Notes under the pieces: model-generated
What the model saw: only the letters and a program-made list of their open reading frames with translations
The model's database searches: none
Told to the model about the DNA's origin: nothing
Part shown: positions 7,049 through 11,179 of the stretch, in pieces
Position numbering within the stretch: the stretch's first letter is position 1
Layout of the letters: every line of letters starts with the position of its first letter
Source: Candidatus Poribacteria bacterium
GTDB lineage: Bacteria > Poribacteria > WGA-4E > WGA-3G
Direction of reading: 5' to 3'
Assembly: GCA_028818995.1 (NCBI GenBank)
Contig: JAPPMR010000112.1
Location: 1-11,179, forward strand
DNA: 11,179 bases
Made by a program: the position numbers and the translations under genes

Positions 7049-7853
7049 TACAGTTAGTCTAACACCAGCACAACGTTTACACTTTGACATCTACGGTTTT
7101 GTGTTATTGGAAAACGTCTTAACCACTGATGAAACCGAACGGATGAAAGATGCCCTTTACAGAATTAAAGCTGATAAAAACCTTGATGGCACAAGGGTTT
7201 ATCTAAATTGGCGAGGCGAACACCACGCACACATGGGAAATCTTGTTGAATACGATCCCGCGTTGTTGGAGTATGCAGCGCATCCCAAACTTGTTCCTTT
7301 GGTTGAGGAGGTAGTTGGTGGGGCAGTCCGTCTTGAGGAGACCGAAGCCATTATTAACTGGCGAAACTCTGATGATAATTTAGATGAACTTCACAAACGG
7401 CGTTACAATCCAACTGGTTTTCATCGTGGCACGCAGCACGGTTGGGGCACCTATATGGAACAAGATAAGTTCCACTGCATCTTTGTGAAGACACTTGCTT
7501 ATCTAACCGATGTCGGCCCTGACGACGGCGGAACGTGTGTGATACCGGGAAGTCACCGCTTGACGTGGCAACAAAACGAAATGATTGACGCAGCTTTGTC
7601 TGATGATAAACTCATTCATCAGGTTGAAGCGTCAGCGGGTTCTGTTTTGCTCTTTGCGGAGGCACTCATTCACAGCACCACTGCCATCCGTAGCGACAAA
7701 GAGCGTGTCATTCTCATCGCAGGTTATACCCCACCGATGGTCCGAGAATGGCCGGGCAATGAGGTTAGTCCAGAATTTGTTGAGACACTCCCCGAAGAAA
7801 TCCGCCCGCTTATCTCTGGTAGTGACAGTTGGCACTGGAGACGTCGATATTAA
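7038..7853 (+). CDS. PhyH family protein with HxG in place of HxD
   Basis: The GTG start at 7038 gives 271 residues. The N-terminus (FDIYGFVLLENVL, 16-28) and the LTDVGPDDGGTCVIPGSH segment (156-173) are clear PhyH signatures; H212 in ALIHSTTAI and R223 in KERVIL fit the distal iron ligand and 2-oxoglutarate Arg. Where the proximal HxD pair is expected the protein has H129-R-G131 in GFHRGTQHGWG, with another His at 134. Loss of the Asp is the arrangement that in SyrB2-type members of the superfamily opens a halide site, but it can also mark a divergent or non-oxygenase subfamily. From memory, HRG-containing PhyH proteins recur in similar genomes, so this is probably not a random mutation. The gene overlaps the membrane-hairpin gene by 11 nt, and its stop codon overlaps that of the convergent Uma2 gene. 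Substrate is unknown. Confidence 0.85.
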   Translation: MNSDTVSLTPAQRLHFDIYGFVLLENVLTTDETERMKDALYRIKADKNLDGTRVYLNWRGEHHAHMGNLVEYDPALLEYAAHPKLVPLVEEVVGGAVRLEETEAIINWRNSDDNLDELHKRRYNPTGFHRGTQHGWGTYMEQDKFHCIFVKTLAYLTDVGPDDGGTCVIPGSHRLTWQQNEMIDAALSDDKLIHQVEASAGSVLLFAEALIHSTTAIRSDKERVILIAGYTPPMVREWPGNEVSPEFVETLPEEIRPLISGSDSWHWRRRY

Positions 7854-8563
7854 CCTATATTGGACTTTGCCCGCAGTTGTTCAATTTCCAATAGTGCCTT
7901 GGCGAGTTCGGCTTCAACGTTTTGGCGGGCAACAGATTCTTGTTGTGCGCGTTCTTCGGCATATTGTGCGCGTTCTTCAGCGTGTTCTACCCTTTCTGTA
8001 GGTGGTTGCAGCCATTGTTCTGTGAGTGGGTTATAAAGTCTCAAAACACCGCCATGTTCACCGAGTTCCAAATTCAATACGTCAGAGCGTAGACGTTCAT
8101 CAACAAAATCTATCTCTTGATACGTGCCGTCTGTAAGCCGAAACCCGATAAAACTTGGGTTTATCTCACCGTAAGGATCGTAAATATAGTATTCCTTCAC
8201 TGCAAGAACTGACGCATAAAGATCCTTTTTACGACGCATGTCTTCTCTAAATGTGCTGGGACTTGCCAATTCCAGAACAAAATCAGGCGTATTGCCTTCT
8301 TCCCATGTTAGATAGGTACGTCGTGGTTTTTTAGAAACACCAAAAACCACGAATACATCCGGGGCAACAGATTTTTTAGGATTTCCTTGTTCATAATACA
8401 GTAACAGATTTCCCGATACATAAACTGGGTCATCCCGGAAATGGTGTTGCAGCGTCTGAATGCAATCCACCATTAAGTCGCGATGTTTATCCGTTTCTGC
8501 CATAGGTTTACCGTCCGATTCTGGATAGATTATTGTTGGTGCAGATTGTATTTTTGGTTTCAT
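7850..8563 (-). CDS. Uma2-family (DUF820) PD-(D/E)XK nuclease-like protein with coiled-coil tail
   Basis: The product is 237 residues from ATG at 8563. The N-terminal half is a Uma2 domain: helix DLMVDCIQTL (29-38), APDVFVVFG (67-75), the core PDFVLELASPST (93-104) and KKDLYASVLAVKEYYIYDP (112-130). Candidate active-site residues are D69, D94, E98 and K112 or K113, the pattern expected of the restriction-endonuclease-like fold. The C-terminus (about 187-231) is a coiled coil with a short repeat, EHAEERAQYAEERAQ (193-207). Start choice: AGGAGA (plus-strand 8571-8576) is 7 nt upstream of ATG, whereas the TTG at 8587 lacks a site. A good sigma70-like promoter lies upstream at 8647-8675. Uma2 proteins are multicopy in cyanobacteria and similar genomes; their biological role is unsettled. 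Confidence 0.88.
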   Translation of the reverse strand: MKPKIQSAPTIIYPESDGKPMAETDKHRDLMVDCIQTLQHHFRDDPVYVSGNLLLYYEQGNPKKSVAPDVFVVFGVSKKPRRTYLTWEEGNTPDFVLELASPSTFREDMRRKKDLYASVLAVKEYYIYDPYGEINPSFIGFRLTDGTYQEIDFVDERLRSDVLNLELGEHGGVLRLYNPLTEQWLQPPTERVEHAEERAQYAEERAQQESVARQNVEAELAKALLEIEQLRAKSNIG

Positions 8564-8570
8564 CGTGCCA

Positions 8571-8576
8571 TCTCCT
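8571..8576 (-). promoter_or_regulatory. RBS fixing the Uma2 start
   Basis: On the minus strand AGGAGA is followed by 7 nt and then ATG (8563-8561). It lies downstream of the possible TTG start at 8587, so the longer form is unlikely. Confidence 0.65.
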
Positions 8577-8646
8577 AAAAGCGGCAAGGATTTTGACTGA
8601 AATGCAGATTAATATTGCCTCATATTTTTATATTTGCTTCCATTAA

Positions 8647-8675
8647 AGTATACCACACTACCTCTTGAATGTCAG
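8647..8675 (-). promoter_or_regulatory. Candidate sigma70-type promoter for the Uma2 gene
   Basis: Reading the minus strand, CTGACA (plus 8670-8675) and TATACT (plus 8647-8652) are separated by exactly 17 nt; each matches the -35 and -10 consensus at 5 of 6 positions. The predicted start is near 8640, giving a leader of about 75-80 nt. It is the best promoter-like match noticed in the window; housekeeping sigma consensus in this organism is assumed. Confidence 0.5.
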
Positions 8676-8715
8676 GTATTTATGGTAGATTTAGAATAAT
8701 AAGACATTATTCGCC

Positions 8716-8781
8716 TGTAGGAGGGAACTCCGATTCCCGACTATCAGTGAGGTTCGTCGCGATTCGGAGATCGTTCCTACA
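8716..8781. repeat. 66-bp bipartite hairpin repeat, copy 2 (inverted)
   Basis: This is the same element as at 6021-6086 in the opposite orientation: G-type half 8716-8741, 14-nt spacer 8742-8755, C-type half 8756-8781. The G half keeps the GGGAA/TTCCC stem around CTCCGA; the C half has one change that breaks one stem pair (ACGAT against ATCGC on the minus strand). The spacer has the same length as copy 1 but an unrelated sequence. It lies between the sulfatase stop and the Uma2 promoter. Confidence 0.85.
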
Positions 8782-8891
8782 GAATATATGTGAGCTTATT
8801 TACAGAATTTACTATAAAATTTACAGTTCGCTGTATTGAGCAGTGTTAATGTAGCATTCAGTAAATGAATTTCTACTTAACAATATTATTA

Positions 8892-10391
8892 TTATGCTCC
8901 TGAAGTTCGCGGCATCCACAACGGCTCTTTTCCCATTTCCGCAAACAACAATTTCATTACCAAATCCGCCTTCAATTCAGCATGATCAGGTGAATCCCAA
9001 AGATTGTTGATTTCCCCTGGATCCTCTTGCATATCGAACAATTCTCCATATTCCCGATTGTAGTAGACGGTAAGTTTGTATCTGTCATTAACATAGGTTT
9101 TAACGTGGACAGTCGTTGGTTCGTGGCGGTTTTCAACAATGATATGATCACGTGCTTGCGTTTCTTGTCCGGACCAGACTGGCATCTGATCCACACCTGT
9201 CATCGGAAGTGGTATGTCAATCCCCGCTGCACTGAGGAACGACGGTGCTAAATCCACTAAAGTCTGCAACGCATCAGATTGTTTCCCAGCAGGCACAACC
9301 CCTGGATAACGGACGATAAACGGCACCTTAATAACATCTTCGTAGTGAAACGCCCCTTTGGCAATAAGGCCGTGCTGTCCGTAAAAATGTCCGTGATCTG
9401 ATGTGAAGACGACCAATGTGTCATCAGCGAGTCCGAGTTCATCAAGTTTTGCCATGATATTGCCGATATACTTATCCATAAGGCTTACCATACCGTAATA
9501 TACAGCAATATCTTTGGCAAGTTCATCCCGATCGCGTAGATGTGATCTAAATCCGTGAACACCTTTACCGCTTTCGCGCCATTCGGAGAAATCCGGTTTT
9601 TGCTGCTGCGTCATTTGGAAATGTGGTGGGTTGTTGTCATGTTCTCCCTCTGTTACCGATGGCACCGTCAATGCTTCTGGATCGTACATCGTATCCCACG
9701 GTTCTGGAACAAGATATTTTGGATGCGGATCGAAGAAACTTGCCCATAGAAAAAAGTTCTCACCATTCTGCTGATAAGTCTCGATCAAAGCATTCGTGCG
9801 TTCAGCGATCCAAGTATCGTAATGATATTCTTCAGGAATCGGCCACTTTCGGTATTGTCCCTTAGCATTTCCTGTCGGTGGAGCGAAGTAGTCACGCCAA
9901 TTGGCAAGTCCTTTTTCCTCCATCCAGATAGCATAATGTTGACCGACGTGTGCTTCATCGGCGTGGTTACGTGCCAGTTCTACATGCTCAAATCCGTAAA
10001 ACGGTTCATTGAAGTTTCGCCAGAAGTCTAAGTCTTGCAAAATAGGATAGGATTCCAGTGATGGAAATTCGTCTGTTCCGTGTAGGGGTTGGAAGTGTGC
10101 TTTTCCGACTAAAGCAGTGCGATAGCCAGCGTCTGTGAAATCTTCACCGACGGTATGTTCGTCTTCAGAGAGTTTTGTTCCAAGTGACCAAGCACCGTGT
10201 TGGCTCGGATATTTGCCTGTAATGATGGAAGCGCGTGTTGGTGTGCAGGTTGGATTAGGGCAGTAGGCTCTATGGAAGAGTGTGCCGTCTTGTGCTAAGG
10301 CATCTAAATGAGGTGTCTGAATTTCAGGGTTAAGGCAGCCCAAAGTGTTCCAATGTTGTTGGTCGCTGGTGATAAGCAGAATATTAGGCAT
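8892..10391 (-). CDS. Type I sulfatase (formylglycine-dependent), cytoplasmic-looking
   Basis: The 499-residue product has the alkaline phosphatase-like sulfatase fold, hydrolysing sulfate esters. It begins directly at the first beta strand (MPNILLITSDQQH), with D10 and Q11 at the first metal site. C49-T-P-T-R53 is the Cys-type formylglycine signature, followed by ASIITGKYPSQHG (54-66). K97 in GKAHF, H223 in DPHPKY and D332-H333 in VVFTSDHGHFYGQHG complete the expected active site, and the C-terminal subdomain has the common ELFDMQEDPGEINNL (450-464). No signal peptide is present, unlike many marine polysaccharide sulfatases, so it probably acts on imported oligosaccharides. Cys activation needs a formylglycine-generating enzyme elsewhere. 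The nearest Shine-Dalgarno (AGGAGA, plus 10407-10412) is 15 nt from ATG, unusually far, yet an in-frame stop upstream excludes a longer start. Substrate is undetermined. Confidence 0.94.
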   Translation of the reverse strand: MPNILLITSDQQHWNTLGCLNPEIQTPHLDALAQDGTLFHRAYCPNPTCTPTRASIITGKYPSQHGAWSLGTKLSEDEHTVGEDFTDAGYRTALVGKAHFQPLHGTDEFPSLESYPILQDLDFWRNFNEPFYGFEHVELARNHADEAHVGQHYAIWMEEKGLANWRDYFAPPTGNAKGQYRKWPIPEEYHYDTWIAERTNALIETYQQNGENFFLWASFFDPHPKYLVPEPWDTMYDPEALTVPSVTEGEHDNNPPHFQMTQQQKPDFSEWRESGKGVHGFRSHLRDRDELAKDIAVYYGMVSLMDKYIGNIMAKLDELGLADDTLVVFTSDHGHFYGQHGLIAKGAFHYEDVIKVPFIVRYPGVVPAGKQSDALQTLVDLAPSFLSAAGIDIPLPMTGVDQMPVWSGQETQARDHIIVENRHEPTTVHVKTYVNDRYKLTVYYNREYGELFDMQEDPGEINNLWDSPDHAELKADLVMKLLFAEMGKEPLWMPRTSGA

Positions 10392-10498
10392 GGATTTGTC
10401 TATATATCTCCTTTATATCTTTCGCAAAATCAGCAGAATTTCTATCACGTAACTTTTATGAACCGAGACTTTGATTACTTTATGAACAAACTTTGTCC

Positions 10499-11179
10499 TC
10501 AAAACGCATTTGCAACAATAACCAAGTCCTGAATATTTACAACACCATCACCGTTCAGATCAGGTTCCGCTTTGCCAAACGCATTTGCCACAATAACCAA
10601 ATCTTGTATATTTACAACGCCATCGCCATTCACATCAGCAGTTACCTCAGTTTTCAGGAACATCTCACCATCTAAATCGGGGAGTGTGTGCTTGAAACTG
10701 GTAACACCGCTTTCAACACCAGTTGTTTGTATCGGGAGGCTAATCTCTTGTGCATTGCCGGAGCGGTTATAAACCGCCCAGCCGTTAGTGAACTCCCGGA
10801 TAAACAACCCTTCGTGATTCTCATAAAGCTGCGCTTTCGTTTCATCACCACCGACCGGACGGCCGAGATCCGCATCCCAGAACGGATACCAATAATGTCG
10901 ATGCGGATGGCGCTGCCCACCTTGCACAAAGAGGACATAGCCATCTGAATGCGTAAGGCTCATCGTTGTGAACAGGCGCATCCATTGTTGATTTCTTGGG
11001 CTGTCAAGCGGTCCCCTGTTATCTGGCAGTGGCCGACCTTCCAAGCAATTAATCTGAGGTTCACGAAAGTTCTGCTCTGACCATAACAACGTGCTTTCAA
11101 TCTCTGCGAGACCTGTATAGGAATAACCATCTATAGTTTCCATGAAAGTTCCATTTACGTAGGGTGCCGAACGCGGAAT
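10499..11179 (-). CDS. Glycoside-hydrolase-like protein with C-terminal dockerin repeats (5' partial)
   Basis: The frame is open to the right edge, giving 226 visible residues of a longer protein; the ATG at 11143 has 12 further open codons upstream and need not be the start. The main part contains WMRLFTTMSLTHSDGYVLF, YPFWDADLGRPVG and GLFIREFTNGWAVYNRSG, which resemble the C-terminal barrel and closing strand of putative glycoside hydrolase families (GHL type); this is recall-based inference. A beta segment (LPIQTTGVES...) and short linker lead to a dockerin type I-like pair of calcium loops, D-x-N-x-D-G (10502-10636). The protein is expected to be secreted, but its signal peptide would be outside the window. 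It lies 107 nt upstream of the sulfatase on the same strand, consistent with joint use of a sulfated glycan. The product ends right after the second repeat (VANAF, then TGA). Confidence 0.7.
   Translation of the reverse strand: MPRSAPYVNGTFMETIDGYSYTGLAEIESTLLWSEQNFREPQINCLEGRPLPDNRGPLDSPRNQQWMRLFTTMSLTHSDGYVLFVQGGQRHPHRHYWYPFWDADLGRPVGGDETKAQLYENHEGLFIREFTNGWAVYNRSGNAQEISLPIQTTGVESGVTSFKHTLPDLDGEMFLKTEVTADVNGDGVVNIQDLVIVANAFGKAEPDLNGDGVVNIQDLVIVANAF
10502..10636 (-). repeat. Two tandem dockerin-type EF-hand-like repeats (75-bp period)
   Basis: Two coding repeats lie 75 bp apart (10502-10561 and 10577-10636) and match at 52 of 60 bases by hand count. They encode DVNGDGVVNIQDLVIVANAF and the same with Leu for Val at position 2. 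Seven of the eight base differences are silent. D1, N3, D5 and D12 of each repeat are the calcium ligands expected of dockerin type I. Confidence 0.8.

Larger units (their letters stand above)
8564..8891. other. Intergenic region between the sulfatase and Uma2 genes
   Basis: This 328-nt AT-rich gap contains the Uma2 RBS (8571-8576), a candidate promoter (8647-8675) and an intact inverted copy of the 66-bp repeat (8716-8781). The remaining stretch to the sulfatase stop (8782-8891) holds no ORF, no hairpin with a T-run and nothing else I can name. Confidence 0.6.

Noticed and set aside
7585..8001. Plus-strand open frame spanning the PhyH/Uma2 junction
   Set aside because: It overlaps two well-supported genes in another frame and lacks an RBS and any recognisable motif.
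5029..8781. CRISPR array made of the TGTAGGA repeats
   Set aside because: The copies are kilobases apart, occur in both orientations and separate whole genes, with no regular spacer series and no cas genes.

Overview
The window looks like chromosome from an uncultured, moderately AT-rich bacterium, most plausibly a Candidatus Poribacteria lineage or a related PVC/sponge-symbiont-type genome. This is inferred from the gene mix: two PhyH-type Fe(II)/2-oxoglutarate oxygenases, a sulfatase, a Uma2 nuclease-like protein, dockerin-type repeats on a secreted protein, and many short palindromic intergenic repeats. No rRNA, tRNA, CRISPR array or transposase gene was found, so the taxonomic call rests on style alone.

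Plus-strand half (2-7853). A 5'-truncated, extremely Gln-rich coiled-coil protein (DUF4175-like C-terminus) is followed by a class III-like polyphosphate kinase 2. Next is a ~270-bp nested palindromic, MITE-like element that begins at the PPK2 stop codon. A 3-TM small membrane protein and a PhyH dioxygenase with an intact HxD motif follow. Then come two paralogous exported jelly-roll-like proteins (67% identical over 200 positions), each with the same Shine-Dalgarno leader. The last pair is a helical protein with a Gly/Ala-rich two-pass membrane hairpin, translationally coupled (11-nt overlap) to a second PhyH protein whose HxD motif reads HRG.

Minus-strand half (7850-11179). The second PhyH gene converges with a Uma2-family gene; their stop codons share one TTAA. 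Upstream of Uma2 on its own strand are a cytoplasmic-looking type I sulfatase (CTPTR formylglycine motif) and, running off the window edge, the C-terminal part of a glycoside-hydrolase-like protein ending in a two-repeat dockerin. A sulfatase beside a dockerin-bearing glycan enzyme suggests sulfated polysaccharide use.

The most striking non-coding signal is a family of 66-bp bipartite repeats (6021-6086 and, inverted, 8716-8781). Each is built of two 26-bp hairpin halves with compensatory stem changes and a 14-nt spacer whose length, but not sequence, is the same in both. A third copy (5029-5129) has its halves in swapped order around another perfect hairpin. The most interesting protein-level observations are the HxD-to-HxG change in the second PhyH protein, reminiscent of Fe/2OG halogenases, and its coupling to the membrane-hairpin protein.
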